Source: Methanospirillum lacunae
GTDB taxonomy: Archaea > Halobacteriota > Methanomicrobia > Methanomicrobiales > Methanospirillaceae
Strand: one strand, 5' to 3'
Assembly: GCF_046195335.1 (NCBI RefSeq)
Contig: NZ_CP176093.1
DNA: 64,000 nt
The notes under the pieces are model-generated. The model did no database searches. It saw nothing but the letters and a program-made list of their open reading frames with translations, and had not been told where the DNA came from. A program made the position numbers and the translations under genes. Shown here piece by piece: positions 1-11,156 of the stretch (its first letter is position 1; each line of letters starts with the position of its first letter).

Positions 1-555
1 ATGTTTACTGACCTCATTGACAATATCGTAGATAGTAAAGAGACTATGACTTATCTCGGGTTTATTCTCGTTGTATTATTCCTGGGAATTGTGTACCGTA
101 ATGTGAATGCAATAACTCCGATTGTCCCGATTATTGCAATAGTTGGGTGGAACGCAGTTGCAATGTATGTGATGGGCATAGAATACAACCCGATGACTGC
201 CTGTTTAGGTTCAATGACGATAGGGGTTGCTGCTGAGTATACTATCCTCGTGATGGAAAGATACATTGAAGAGAAGGAAAAGACCGATAACGTAATTGAA
301 GCGATAAAACACAGTGTTCAAAAGATTGGATCTGCAATTATGGTATCAGGTTTCGCAACATTCTTTGGTTTTTCAGCCCTTACACTCTCAAGTTTCCCAA
401 TCATCAGCAACTTTGGACTTACCACTATTATTGCGGTATTCTTCTCGCTTATAGGAGCAATAGTAGTAATGCCGGCTGTCCTTTCGCTTGTGGACAGAAT
501 AAGTAAGAATATAAAAAATGTTGATCAAGAGTTACATAAAACTCATGTGATATGA
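1..555 (+). CDS. RND superfamily (MMPL/HAE3-like) exporter, C-terminal part; start lies outside the window
   Basis: This is the last ~184 residues of an inner-membrane RND exporter of the hydrophobe/amphiphile efflux-3 type. The reading frame is open at base 1, so the first Met is probably internal. About five hydrophobic helices are visible. The loop GVAAEYTILVMERYIEE and the following KIGSAIMVSGFATFFGFSAL segment match, almost residue for residue, the C-terminal half of the complete exporter at 11157-13370, so the two are paralogs. The stop TGA is at 553-555, after a hydrophilic tail. Substrates of archaeal members are unknown; lipids or hydrophobic compounds are usually proposed. The family call is firm, the substrate is not. 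Confidence 0.88.
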   Translation: MFTDLIDNIVDSKETMTYLGFILVVLFLGIVYRNVNAITPIVPIIAIVGWNAVAMYVMGIEYNPMTACLGSMTIGVAAEYTILVMERYIEEKEKTDNVIEAIKHSVQKIGSAIMVSGFATFFGFSALTLSSFPIISNFGLTTIIAVFFSLIGAIVVMPAVLSLVDRISKNIKNVDQELHKTHVI

Positions 556-921
556 TGAAAATAATTTACAAGTAAAGAGAAATCAATTTGATCGTTTGGC
601 ATTATGATAACAGAAATAAAGTCAAAAAGCGTATCTGTCTTAAAAGAGACTCAAAAAATTAATGATTTCACAATCGGGGTTAATTATACTTAAAATATTG
701 TCGACTTAAAATTTTACAATAGAAAAGTATATGGATTGTATTATTTGGATTTGATATCCCTTTTTTTTTTATGATCCATTTAGAACCAAGGATTTCTATC
801 AGAATAGGTCTTTCTTCCTGTATTTAAAGAGAGATCAAAAGAAATTATCAAAAAAAAGTAATCTATCTTTTAGAAACTGTATAAACCCAACATTATGAGG
901 CCAACCACTGTAAGTAGAAAT
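556..921. other. AT-rich spacer between convergent genes
   Basis: This 366-bp stretch separates the ends of the exporter and the TrmB regulator. It has no convincing reading frame. A run of ten T at 761-770 is the kind of tract at which archaeal polymerases terminate rightward transcription. Nothing else is recognisable. Confidence 0.4.
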
Positions 922-1758
922 TTAGGTTTTCAGTATTCCCTTTCTATCTATAACGAATCCAGAGATAAATTCAATTCTTTCGATAGCAATATAGATCATG
1001 TAGTCTATAGTTGAATGCAACCCTGTAAGTTTATTCATCCGTATTGGAGGTACCGCAAGAGTTTCCTTATTATCAATAATAATCTCAAATAGATTATTTA
1101 GTTCCATAAAATTAGGATTTTTCTCTTTTTTGGTAGAACCTGGAGGAAAATGTTTGAGGCTTGATGAATTAATATAGGTTATTGATGCACCCCAGTTACC
1201 ATATTTTTCTTCAAGTTCTTGAGGTAAATTGGGATTATCTGAAATGATAAAAAGTGTCATTGAGGCTGAAATATCTAAATTTTCAAACAGAGGAATATAT
1301 CGTTCCCCCATTAAACATATAATATAATCCTCAGCAGAATTTAACATATCCCGAATTTTATGTCTTATATTTCTCTCACCAAAGACTGTCCAGATAGCAT
1401 CATTTTCTTCTTTAGTCTTCTGAGTTTTGATAAGATATTCCAATTCATCTTGTGCAATATCTTTTGCCTGTGAAAAATCTTTACTTAAAATCTCTAATGC
1501 AACATTTGGTGATACAGCAGTATATACTGATGGTTTATAAGAGTTTTTTACAACTAAACCTCGTTCTTCAAGCTTTTGAAGAGAATCATATACACTTGGT
1601 TTAGATATTAGGACAAAATCTATCAGTTCTTTTGCCCCGACAGAATTTAGATACAATAATGCAGCATATACTTTAGCATCTAAATTTGGAAGTCCAAGAT
1701 GGTTTAGAGCATTTATTAATCGTTCTTTTATGATCTCCATAGATATATCAAAACTCAA
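922..1758 (-). CDS. TrmB-family transcriptional regulator
   Basis: A 278-residue protein with the layout of TrmB-type archaeal regulators. Residues ~15-80 form a winged helix (LGLPNLDAKVYAALL, then KPSVYDSLQKLEERGLV as recognition helix and wing). A short coiled segment around 90-120 is followed by a C-terminal sensor domain (~120-278). In studied archaea such proteins bind promoter DNA and respond to sugars or other small effectors through the C-terminal half; the effector here cannot be read from sequence. The gene faces leftward, convergent with the RND exporter end, and an insertion sequence lies just upstream. The ATG at 1758 begins MSFDISMEIIKERL; no strong ribosome-binding site was seen, so a short leader or leaderless mRNA is possible. 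Confidence 0.85.
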   Translation of the reverse strand: MSFDISMEIIKERLINALNHLGLPNLDAKVYAALLYLNSVGAKELIDFVLISKPSVYDSLQKLEERGLVVKNSYKPSVYTAVSPNVALEILSKDFSQAKDIAQDELEYLIKTQKTKEENDAIWTVFGERNIRHKIRDMLNSAEDYIICLMGERYIPLFENLDISASMTLFIISDNPNLPQELEEKYGNWGASITYINSSSLKHFPPGSTKKEKNPNFMELNNLFEIIIDNKETLAVPPIRMNKLTGLHSTIDYMIYIAIERIEFISGFVIDRKGILKT

Positions 1759-2050
1759 TTATTTGTTTAGTCGTTACTACCAATATGTACTTAAGAGTAT
1801 AAGTGTCTCATGATTTAGGAGTATTTTTTCCTTATTAAAACTTTAACTGAAATTCACCAATTATTTTAAAAATCGCATTCTATTTTCAATTCAATATGTG
1901 GTATTGATCTGTATATAATGATTGAATTATAAGAATTTAAAATTCACAAAAAAATGAGAATAAATCCTGATAAAAGATGCCATTAGATTAAATTTTGAGA
2001 ATAATACTCATTAAACACCCTCTTAAAAAAACAAACAAATATGGAGTGTG

Positions 2051-3660
2051 TAACCTAACTTGCCACTAACAAGATATAAATGCGTCCTTAGTGATGTTTG
2101 AATCGGCTAAAATGCAAACAAAACTTAGAACAAATGAAGTTAAGTCAAATGAAAATATATCCTTTCCTATTGGTACCATTTTCCTTGTTGATAAGTTGTA
2201 TGAAGCCCTTAATTTTTGCGATATTTTCGAGAAACACAAGACGAGGGGTATTGACATCAATAATCTGCTTCGAGCCCTCATCAGCTACAAATTGACGGAT
2301 AACTTCATCATCAAGAGATTTCACGACTGGATCAACCGACCTGAAGTACTTACTGAATTTTCTCTCCCTAATTTCAGCGAAAGAACTCTTTATCGTGTCC
2401 TTGAAATCCTTGGTGCTAATCGGGAAAAAATCATCTCTGATGTCCTGGATGTTCTATTTTTGAGATATGAATTTGAGCACACTAACATTAACATGGACTG
2501 GACCAGTTTTGTCCTACATGGCAATGAGGCCCATCTTGGAAAGTATGGATACAGCCGGGATCACCGGCCAGATAAAAAACAGATTACTGTTGACGTTACA
2601 GAACTTTCAGACCCAACAAATTTCCCAATTGGAATTACAATCGAACCTGGCAATCTCAATGATCAGACCCACTTCAAAAAACGTATAAGCAGTCAAGCAA
2701 CCGGCTGAGAGAAGGATCTTTAGTAATATTCGATAAAGGAGTAAACAGTGTTATAAATACCCAAATGATCCATGCAGATAATCTCCAATATATCACAGGG
2801 AAGAAACTCAACAAGAGCGATGACAAGATAATTGCCAAATTTGAAACATATAATCATCAGGTTATTGATAAAGAATCAGGGATTTGCGGAATTAAAATAG
2901 AGAAGCCGAACAGCACAAACGATCTCTACTTCTCAAAAAAACTGCAAAAAGAGCAGTTGGAATCCAGAGCCAGAAAAGTCGTTCGAGAGATAAGAGAAGC
3001 AAAGGCCATTCAGGAGAGTATTGATAAGAATAAGGCTCTTCCAAAACGATTCAGGATAAACAATCTTCTTGTAGATGTGGACTACTCCATCCAGACAAAA
3101 CTTATTGAACTCTCCGAAGATGATGCCGTCATTTTCTTTAAAGAGAAGTTCATCACAGGGAGAGAAGGATTCTTATGCCTAAAATCGAGTAAGAATTTGA
3201 CACTTTCTGAAGCACTTCTGACTTATCGAAGAAAGGACTCTATTGAGAAGATATTCAATTCTCTCAAAAACGAGATCGAGATCAAACCATTGCGTGTATG
3301 GACCGATAACAGTATTTACAGGGCTTTAATCATTGGATTTATTGCAAAACTATTTGTCTCTCTTATCCGATTTGAGATCCCGGATCTGAAGCATATATCA
3401 ACAAAATTCATCAAAACGGCTTTATCGAATTTGACAGTTACGGTTGATTCGTGGATGAAGAAGACAAAAAGTTCATTCACTCCAAGTTTGATGCCATCAA
3501 TACGATTATTTTGGACCATAATTGGGTGGTAACATGAAGATTTGAGGGAAAAATCTTCATCTGTCAAATACACTCTCTCGAGGAAATTTGGAAAAAAAAA
3601 AGATCAAGATAGTGGATGAGCATATTGAATATCGGAAGTAAAAGTGGCAAAGTTGGGTTA
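2051..3660 (+). mobile_element. Insertion sequence of the IS4 superfamily (IS1634-like), ~1.6 kb
   Basis: The element is bounded by imperfect terminal inverted repeats. The left end at 2051-2067 reads TAACCTAACTTGCCACT. The right end at 3643-3660 is its near complement, AGTGGCAAAGTTGGGTTA. Between them lies one transposase gene in two frames. Length and gene order fit the IS1634/IS4 group. No clear target-site duplication is visible in the flanks, so the exact ends may shift by a few bases. It sits in AT-rich non-coding DNA between the TrmB regulator and a chemoreceptor gene. Confidence 0.82.
2091..3532 (+). pseudogene. DDE transposase of the IS element, split by a frameshift
   Basis: The N-terminal part (2091-2708, 205 aa) and C-terminal part (2765-3532, 255 aa) belong to one IS4-superfamily transposase. 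The first catalytic Asp is in NMDWTSF. The second is in VIFDKGVNS, which is only read if the frame changes near 2676-2681, where TTC is followed by six A; one extra A restores a continuous protein. The final Glu lies in a Y-R-E-K-type signature around YRRKDSIEKIFNSLK. The break may be a disabling mutation, slippage at the A6 run, or a sequencing error. Apart from the frameshift all DDE residues are present, so the element is recent. Confidence 0.8.
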
Positions 3661-4275
3661 AAGAGTAATATGCAGATATATCATTCCTTTCTATCAGACT
3701 GTTTGTAATGATCAATTTTTTGTCAAAAGTAATGTCTTTTTTATTGGGTTAATCAGTTCGAATCTCTCATTCTGATTTTTACTTCTTTTAAAAAAGCAGA
3801 TAAAGTAAATCCATCTTTCCTTTTATAAGAAAGATTCATCAGAATTTGATGTAGACAATAATTTTAATTTACTTATATGACCATCCCGCTTGAAAGCAAA
3901 CCTGACATAATTGATGATATATTATGGAGATCTGCCTTCATTAGTGCTTCTATATTATAACAAGATGTTGTTCACCAGTTTTTACGCTCTTCCCAATATT
4001 TAACCGATTTTATTAAATATGGCAAAAATTAGATCAACGCATCCATCAATTGCCATAATTTCTCTGTTCTATGCGATCAAGATTATGCAAATGCATATAT
4101 ACAGAATCGGAGGAAATTATTTGTATGCATAAAAATATAAATATAATTTGACACATGAAATTGATTTTGGCACACATCGTTAGAATAAATAATCTTCAAA
4201 TTTTTTGATAGAAACCGACCGTATGAGTGGGAAACATTGATTAATCCAGTTTCGATAGTTTTGTAAAAATACACT
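3661..4275. other. AT-rich spacer, no gene seen
   Basis: These 615 bp between the insertion sequence and the chemoreceptor gene hold no supported reading frame and no RNA that I recognise. The last ~100 bp presumably carry the chemoreceptor promoter. Confidence 0.4.
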
Positions 4276-6456
4276 ATGACAAGCACGGATGGAATCGATA
4301 TGAAAAACTCTGGAAAATATAATATGGGATTTATAAACAGATGGCGATCTCTTCCAGTACGGAAAAAAGTTATTTTATTGATCTCGATTGTAATAATCCT
4401 TGTTTTATTTTATAGTGCTTTCTTTTACATTAGTTTAGGACTTTTAAAGGTCAATGGACCGGTATATGATAAGATAATCAGTGGTAAAGACCTCATTGCA
4501 GATATTCTTCCACCTCCCGAGTATATCGTTGAACCTTATCAGATCTCACTCGAATTGCTTGATGAAAGAGATCCACTACAGATTCAAACTGGTATTGACA
4601 CACTTGGACGTTTAGAAAAAGATTATAATACCCGACATCAATACTGGTCCCAGGTCCTCCCTCCCGGGATAATCAGGGAAAAAATGATAAATGATTCATA
4701 TATACCGGCATCTCAATTCTGGAATATTCTACATTCTGACTTTCTCCCGGCAATCCAATCAGCAGACTATGAAACTGCTAAAAAAGTCGCATATGGAGAT
4801 CTCAAATCGAATTATCAAAAACACCGGGCAGTAATTGATGAGATAGTAATCCTATCAAACAAGCAAAATCTTCAGATCGAAGAGATGGCAAGGTCAGAAG
4901 AGAGAAATGCGTATCTAATAATTTTAGTAACATCAGGAATATTATTTGCATTTCTTCTGACAGTTGGGTTAATCTTCTTAAGGATTTTTAAACCTCTGGA
5001 AGAGACGACAATGATGCTCAGAGAAATGAGAAAAGGACATCTTTCTATGCGACTCAATGCAAACCGGTTTGATGAAATAGGTGAGATCGGAAAAGCATTA
5101 AATGAATTTGCTGATGACCTTCAAAACACAATATATGGCCTTAATCAAATAGCACTTGGAAATCTCTCTTCCTCTTTTATCCCTAAGGATGAAAAAGACG
5201 AAATTACTCCGGCAATAATAACTATTCAATCATCCTTGAAAATTCTTCTCAACGAAATTCATACTCTTACAACAGCAGCAGTGCATGGAAAATTAAATGC
5301 TTCCGCTGATACATCCACAGTATGTGGAGATTATAAAACAATTCTTGAAGGAATTAATCAGACTCTTGAAGCATTCATGATTCCGGTCAAAGAATCAATT
5401 CGGCTTTGTGAATTGTATGCAGACGGGCACTTTGAAACCGAAATGAACACAGAAATTAAATATCCCGGTGATTTTGAAAAATTCCGTGAATCAATAAACA
5501 AAATTGGTGTTGAAATTTCATCATCAATTCAGGTTATCCTAAATCAGATGGATGATCTTTCTTCATATGCAGAGTATGCTCATAAAGGAATAGAAGATGT
5601 AAAACATGGTGCTGAAATAATTACCGCCAATGCTGATAATACACGAAATAATGCCGAACATAGTAATATTGGCGTTTCTCAGGTCGTAACCTCAATGGAA
5701 GATCAATTAAAAAAAGTTATGACAGTTACGCAAAATGTCGATGCTATTGCCAGGAAAACATCTGACGTATATGAGTCAGCACTGAGTGGAAATGAAGCTG
5801 CTCACCATGCAGAACGTATGATGAATCTCATAAAAGAAAGTTCGAAAGACAGTTTTACCCACATGGAAGATATGGACCGGCAGATCGCAGATATTCATCA
5901 GATATCAACAATTATTACTACAATATCAGATCAGATAAACCTCCTGGCATTAAATGCAGCTATAGAAGCGGCCAGGGCAGGAGAGAGTGGAGTTGGATTT
6001 GCTGTCGTTTCACAGGAGATTAAGTTATTGGCTGAACAGACAGGATCATTTGCTGAAAAAATCGGAGATACTATTAACAGGATAAGCCAGAGTAGTTCAA
6101 TTGTGTCAAAATCAATACAAAGCGTAGATAAAACGATACAAGATGGACAAACAGCACTCAATACAATATTTGAATACTTCTCTCAGTTAACAACATCAAT
6201 AGATGATATCAATCAAAAAATGTTGCTTATTTCAGATGTGACACAAGATCAGGCTACATCATTTAAAGAAATAATGTCTACAATAAATGATCTTAACATT
6301 TTAATAAAACAAACATCAAAAGATGCATTGATCTCGGCTTCCACAGCTGAAGAAGCTCTTGCTATGGTTGGCCAATTGACAAATATTATTAAGCAAGTAG
6401 AAATCGCAGTCAATACCATCCACATCAATGTTAAAAAATTTTCTATCAAATACTAA
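4276..6456 (+). CDS. Methyl-accepting chemotaxis protein, membrane-bound
   Basis: A 726-residue chemoreceptor that would signal to CheA/CheW to steer the archaellum. Residues 31-53 form the first membrane helix. Residues ~54-210 are an extracellular ligand domain opening with ILPPPEYIVEPYQ, a motif common in this receptor class. Residues ~211-236 are the second helix. HAMP follows (~237-290), then another HAMP-like region and a long coiled coil. The signalling tip, with LLALNAAIEAARAGE around residues 555-570, is canonical. The ligand is unknown. Two starts compete: ATG 4276, and ATG 4300, which has GGATGG a few bases upstream and may be the real one. The gene stands alone between spacers, followed by a kinase gene in the same direction. 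Confidence 0.9.
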   Translation: MTSTDGIDMKNSGKYNMGFINRWRSLPVRKKVILLISIVIILVLFYSAFFYISLGLLKVNGPVYDKIISGKDLIADILPPPEYIVEPYQISLELLDERDPLQIQTGIDTLGRLEKDYNTRHQYWSQVLPPGIIREKMINDSYIPASQFWNILHSDFLPAIQSADYETAKKVAYGDLKSNYQKHRAVIDEIVILSNKQNLQIEEMARSEERNAYLIILVTSGILFAFLLTVGLIFLRIFKPLEETTMMLREMRKGHLSMRLNANRFDEIGEIGKALNEFADDLQNTIYGLNQIALGNLSSSFIPKDEKDEITPAIITIQSSLKILLNEIHTLTTAAVHGKLNASADTSTVCGDYKTILEGINQTLEAFMIPVKESIRLCELYADGHFETEMNTEIKYPGDFEKFRESINKIGVEISSSIQVILNQMDDLSSYAEYAHKGIEDVKHGAEIITANADNTRNNAEHSNIGVSQVVTSMEDQLKKVMTVTQNVDAIARKTSDVYESALSGNEAAHHAERMMNLIKESSKDSFTHMEDMDRQIADIHQISTIITTISDQINLLALNAAIEAARAGESGVGFAVVSQEIKLLAEQTGSFAEKIGDTINRISQSSSIVSKSIQSVDKTIQDGQTALNTIFEYFSQLTTSIDDINQKMLLISDVTQDQATSFKEIMSTINDLNILIKQTSKDALISASTAEEALAMVGQLTNIIKQVEIAVNTIHINVKKFSIKY

Positions 6457-6787
6457 ATATCGTAAATCATCACATACCTGTTAATTCATTTTTGAATTTA
6501 AAAGACCAAAAAAAGTGATTGTCATTTATAACCATCTCAAATCATTATGCCACTTCGAAAATATGGCTTTCTGGAATTTCAGATTCTGAAATGCCTAATA
6601 TCAAATAAATTACATTGGTACAGCAAGTGATCAGATATTTCCGGCAATTCATTCAATGAATTCTTTGTAAATACAATATCATAATGTTATAATTACTCTT
6701 TCTTCGTTTAAAAGATATATTGCGAAATACGTGAAAGATTATGACTTTGCAAAACACAATCTATATCGTAGGCCATTTGGAGTAGTG

Positions 6788-9331
6788 ATGATACGAATAT
6801 TATATGTCGATGATTCACGGGAAATATTAGATATTGGAAAAACATTACTTGAAATAAATCCCAATTTCAGAGTCGATACCACAATATCTGGTACCGATGC
6901 CTTGGCACTCCTGAAACAAAAAACATATCATGCCATCATCTCCGATTATTTCATGCCGGATAAAGATGGAATAACATTCTTAAAACAGGTTCGAGAATAT
7001 AATAAAACAATTCCTTTTATAATATTTACGGGGAGAGGAGACGAATCAATAGTAATTGAAGCTTTAAATAATGGGGCTGATTTTTATCTGAAAAAAGGTC
7101 AAGAAGTCAGAACACTGTTTACAGAAATATCTCAAATCATACAAATATTAATATCAAAAACTGAGTCTAAAGAAAAACTCACTAGTAGCGAAGAAAAATT
7201 TCGAATTCTATCAGAATCCACCCATGCTGCCATACTGATTTACCAAGACGACAGGTGGATCTATGCAAATCCTGCCGCTGAAAAAATAACTGAATACTCA
7301 GTTGATGAACTAAAATTAATGAAATATTGGGAGATATTCCATCCGGATTATCAGAACCAAATACGAGAAACCGGGAAAGCCAGGCAACTAGGTGATGAGA
7401 TAGCACCTAAAAGCACTGAAATCAAAATAATTACTAAAAGTGGCAAAGAACACTGGATTGACTATGTGGCAAATACAATATCAATAGAAGATAAAATCGG
7501 AGGATTAATAACTGGAATAGATGTTTCCGAGAGAAAAGAGAGTGAATTCAATCTTGCACAAAGCGAAGAAAAATATCGCTCAATATTTGAAAACCTAATT
7601 GATATTTATTATTATACAGATATCAATGGGACAATTCGGAATATTTCTCCATCATGTAAAAAAATTTTAGGATTCTTTCCGGATGAATTAATAGGGCGAT
7701 CTTCATTGGAATTATATCCAAATAATAAACAACGTGATGATTTTATTAATTCCCTTTGGGCTGATAAAATAGTCAAAAACTTAGAAATAGAACTTCTTAA
7801 TTCATTAGGGTCTCCTGTTCCTGTCTCAATAAGCGGTCATATTATATACGGCTCAACTGGACTGCCCATTGGAGTTGAAGGAACAATCAGGGATATTTCA
7901 GATAGAAAGCAGATAGAAGATGCTCTTACAAAAAGTAAGAGAGAATACCATTCTCTTTTTGAACACATGCTTGATGGATATGCGTATTGTCAGATAATAT
8001 ACGACGAAAAGGGCTATCCTAAAGATTGGAGATATCTTGATGTAAATGACTCATTTGAGAGGCTTACCGGCCTTACAAATACTACCGGAAAACTTGTATC
8101 AGAAATTCTTCCTGGAATTAATGAACAAATGCCAGAACTCTTTGAAATATTAAATAAGGTTTGTGCATCCGGGAATCCTGGTATTTTTGAAGTTGAATTT
8201 AAAAAATACCACATTTGGCTTCACTTCTCAATATATCAACCTGAACCTGATTATTTTATTACAATTCTTGAAAATATTACTAAAAGAAAACAAGATGAGA
8301 CAACATTGCAGCATCTTGTCGCCCAATATAAGACGATATTAGTGAATGTCCCATCAATGATCTGGTATAAAGATACAGATCATGCATTTATTAAAATAAA
8401 TCCTACCGCTGCTAAAGTATTTGGAAAAACACCTGCTGAAATCGAGGGGAAACGATTCGAAGAAATATTCCCAGATAAAAAAGATATTTACAGAGCAGAT
8501 GATATTGAAATAATTCAGACTGGTAAACCTAAACTTGGTTTAAAAGAACAACTGATAACAGCTCAAGGCGAGCACATTTGGGTGCAAAGTGATAAAGTTC
8601 CACTCAAAGATGAATCAGGTATTATCTTTGGAATTCTGGTCGTTAGCACAGATATAACTGAAAGAATAAAAACAAAAGAGGCGATAATATTAGCAAATAA
8701 AAAACTCAACCTTCTCGCAAATATTACCCGCCATGACATTGTAAATCAGTTACAGGGGTTATTTCTTGCTCTTGATTTATTGAAAACTGAAGATTTATCA
8801 GTAACAACACAGGAAAATATTACCCGGATAAATTTCTTTACAAAAAATATTGAAAGACAGATTGCATTTACACGGGACTATCAGGACATTGGTCTCAAAT
8901 CTCCTATCTGGCAGGATCTACAGGCAATAATCCAGACAGTAATCAGCTCATTTGAATGGTCTTACATTTCCATTGAAGTAGATATTGATAACATTGAGAT
9001 ATTTGCAGATCCTTTACTTGAGAAAGTATTTCATAATCTAATTGAGAATTCAATAAAATACGGTGAAAAGATTACCCAAATCCACATCTATGATACAAAA
9101 GGACCAGAAGAATATTGTATCATCTGTAGCGATGACGGGATAGGTATACCAGCAAAATATAAAAAAGGCATATTTAAACGGGAATACTACAGACACACCG
9201 GGTTTGGTCTGAATCTTTCTAAAGAGATATTAGAAATTACCGGGATCACTATCAAAGAAACCGGAGAAGAAGGAATCGGTGCACGATTTGAAATAACTGT
9301 TCCGAAAGGTAACTTTCGGTATGTTAATTAA
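6788..9331 (+). CDS. Receiver-multiPAS histidine kinase
   Basis: A soluble hybrid sensor of ~847 residues. A receiver domain comes first: acidic pair D9-D10, phospho-acceptor D53 in ISDYFMPDKDG, T81 and K102 are all present. About four PAS domains follow, two ending with the DVSERK / DISDRKQ type linkers. The dimerisation segment carries the H-box ITRHDIVNQL. The ATPase domain has the N-box FHNLIENSIKYG, G1 CSDDGIGIP and G2 GFGLNLS. No membrane helix is seen, so it senses a cytoplasmic signal, perhaps redox or a ligand. I chose ATG 6788 over the upstream GTG at 6731, because GGAG at 6779-6782 is ideally spaced and the receiver begins with MIRILYVDD. The partner regulator is not adjacent. Confidence 0.9.
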   Translation: MIRILYVDDSREILDIGKTLLEINPNFRVDTTISGTDALALLKQKTYHAIISDYFMPDKDGITFLKQVREYNKTIPFIIFTGRGDESIVIEALNNGADFYLKKGQEVRTLFTEISQIIQILISKTESKEKLTSSEEKFRILSESTHAAILIYQDDRWIYANPAAEKITEYSVDELKLMKYWEIFHPDYQNQIRETGKARQLGDEIAPKSTEIKIITKSGKEHWIDYVANTISIEDKIGGLITGIDVSERKESEFNLAQSEEKYRSIFENLIDIYYYTDINGTIRNISPSCKKILGFFPDELIGRSSLELYPNNKQRDDFINSLWADKIVKNLEIELLNSLGSPVPVSISGHIIYGSTGLPIGVEGTIRDISDRKQIEDALTKSKREYHSLFEHMLDGYAYCQIIYDEKGYPKDWRYLDVNDSFERLTGLTNTTGKLVSEILPGINEQMPELFEILNKVCASGNPGIFEVEFKKYHIWLHFSIYQPEPDYFITILENITKRKQDETTLQHLVAQYKTILVNVPSMIWYKDTDHAFIKINPTAAKVFGKTPAEIEGKRFEEIFPDKKDIYRADDIEIIQTGKPKLGLKEQLITAQGEHIWVQSDKVPLKDESGIIFGILVVSTDITERIKTKEAIILANKKLNLLANITRHDIVNQLQGLFLALDLLKTEDLSVTTQENITRINFFTKNIERQIAFTRDYQDIGLKSPIWQDLQAIIQTVISSFEWSYISIEVDIDNIEIFADPLLEKVFHNLIENSIKYGEKITQIHIYDTKGPEEYCIICSDDGIGIPAKYKKGIFKREYYRHTGFGLNLSKEILEITGITIKETGEEGIGARFEITVPKGNFRYVN

Positions 9332-9450
9332 CAGTTTTCGGTTTCCAGAAATCCCCCATACCGGTCAAAGGGATGTAAACAGATTTAATCAAAATGAAAT
9401 GAGATCACCAAGTTAAGAATATCTGAACTCAGATCAACAAAAAAAATAGA

Positions 9451-10863
9451 TCAGGGGGTAATTTTTATTGCCTGATCATACAGAATCTCACTCCATGCAG
9501 GACTGACACCAGTTTCGGGTTCCACATATGTCCTGAATCCAACGAAACATGTATCATTAGCTTCAATTCCATTAGCACCGACCCCGAAAGGAATAACTAT
9601 AGTTTTGTAATCAGGATCCTCTGATCGAGATATTTTGGCAACATATAGGTATTTTGCATTTGGATTTCCAGGCAGGAATTTTTCGGCTGTTCCAGCATAA
9701 TCCACGTTAGAATAGCCATTTATTCCGTTAAGAGCCTTTCCACCATAAACTCCAAAGTTCGAATATGTTGCTTTGCCGGAAGCTGCATGATTTACACCAA
9801 ATACTATGATCGATTCACCTGGCTTATCACCAAGGACTGTGCTTGTGGTATTAAGATAGACAGTATCCCTGATATCTGCAAGTGCATCAACTCCCCTCTG
9901 AATAGCATCATATCCTTCGAAAATCCAAACCTGTGTGGTCAGATTCTCAACATGATCCTCACCATATTGAGAGACAATCGCTTCTCGAAGTTTCTGCAGA
10001 TCATCATTTAAATCCAGTTCCTGAGTGGTCCCAGTTCCACGTGGAATCAATTTCGGTACTGCGTAATAATCTGTTTGCCCTTCTGTTTCCGGAGTGAGAC
10101 GGTATACCAGTCCTGGTGAGGAGTTAATATATTCATTTCCTTCAGTCTGGTTCTTGAATAATGCCATCCGGTTAAGTGTGGAGAATGTGTCTGAATATGC
10201 ATCTAACCCAAAGTTCACAAGTTCTTTAGGAATAACCAATGTGTGGATTATGCCGTCCGGATACCCTGCCTTAAGAAGAGCAGTTTTTGCCTTCTGTTCA
10301 GTATTTTTATCTGCAGTGAAAATTATTATGATCGGCTGTGAAAACACGTTTGACTGATAAGCCGGTTCACTTTTTAATCTAGAAAGGCTTATTGAGTCAC
10401 CAAGGCTTGCAAATATCCTGTGATCAGTTTTGATCTCTGGAGAATATCTTAACGCAATATAACCAATGTAACTAAAATATACGCATTCGGGCGGTGTAGT
10501 CCCTACATATACAAAGGCTTCATCAGATCTCATGCGGTAATCCAGCCATAGGCCAGCGTTCGCAGGATTAATCGGGGCATCAGATATCGTATTATTTACC
10601 ATCTGCCCTGGTGCTTTTGGTACCTTAAATTGCATATAAGGACTGGTTGGATTATTTGCATAACATGAAGGAGTAATTCCAGCATTATATAATCCAATTG
10701 GATTGGTTGTCTGCATTATTCCTTCTCCAACCAGAAAACCCTGATCCTGAAAGGCTTTTACAGTAGTAGTATTATCTACTCCGGCAACGTCTCCAAAACC
10801 TGATGTACTTAATAGAACAACCAGGATTATCGATAGTCCAAAAATCCAGAAGAAACTCTTCAT
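9451..10863 (-). CDS. Secreted protein of unknown function
   Basis: 470 residues with a clear signal peptide (MKSFFWIFGLSIILVVLLSTSGFG, residues 1-24) and no later membrane helix, so probably exported to the pseudoperiplasm or surface. I do not recognise the family. Several NxT/NxS sites (NNTT, NQTEG, NTTS) could be N-glycosylated. The protein contains a segment rich in aromatic residues (YFSYIGYIALRYSP) and a C-terminal region ending in SEILYDQAIKITP. It is encoded leftward, ~290 bp downstream of the exporter/COG1361 operon, and may or may not be co-transcribed. It has no sortase-type tail. Confidence 0.75.
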   Translation of the reverse strand: MKSFFWIFGLSIILVVLLSTSGFGDVAGVDNTTTVKAFQDQGFLVGEGIMQTTNPIGLYNAGITPSCYANNPTSPYMQFKVPKAPGQMVNNTISDAPINPANAGLWLDYRMRSDEAFVYVGTTPPECVYFSYIGYIALRYSPEIKTDHRIFASLGDSISLSRLKSEPAYQSNVFSQPIIIIFTADKNTEQKAKTALLKAGYPDGIIHTLVIPKELVNFGLDAYSDTFSTLNRMALFKNQTEGNEYINSSPGLVYRLTPETEGQTDYYAVPKLIPRGTGTTQELDLNDDLQKLREAIVSQYGEDHVENLTTQVWIFEGYDAIQRGVDALADIRDTVYLNTTSTVLGDKPGESIIVFGVNHAASGKATYSNFGVYGGKALNGINGYSNVDYAGTAEKFLPGNPNAKYLYVAKISRSEDPDYKTIVIPFGVGANGIEANDTCFVGFRTYVEPETGVSPAWSEILYDQAIKITP

Positions 10864-11156
10864 AAAAAAGAATCATAGAATCTTCCAGATAATATATCTT
10901 GTGAATTGATATTGCCATCTGTTTCCGTGTTTCTCCAGGAGAAGAGAGGTTACAGAGAGAAATAATTCAGGAGATTTAAAATGTCCAATCCAAAATCGTA
11001 ATTTGATTTTTTTATACCAGATATGCATTTTTTGTTCACTGATCAAGGAATTATGGATATTGAAACAATTTAGAATTAAATTGGTCAATTAAAAGAAATA
11101 AAGAATTCATGGGCATTATTTCTCTTTGGAAACGTGATCAAAAAATAGGATGAGGA

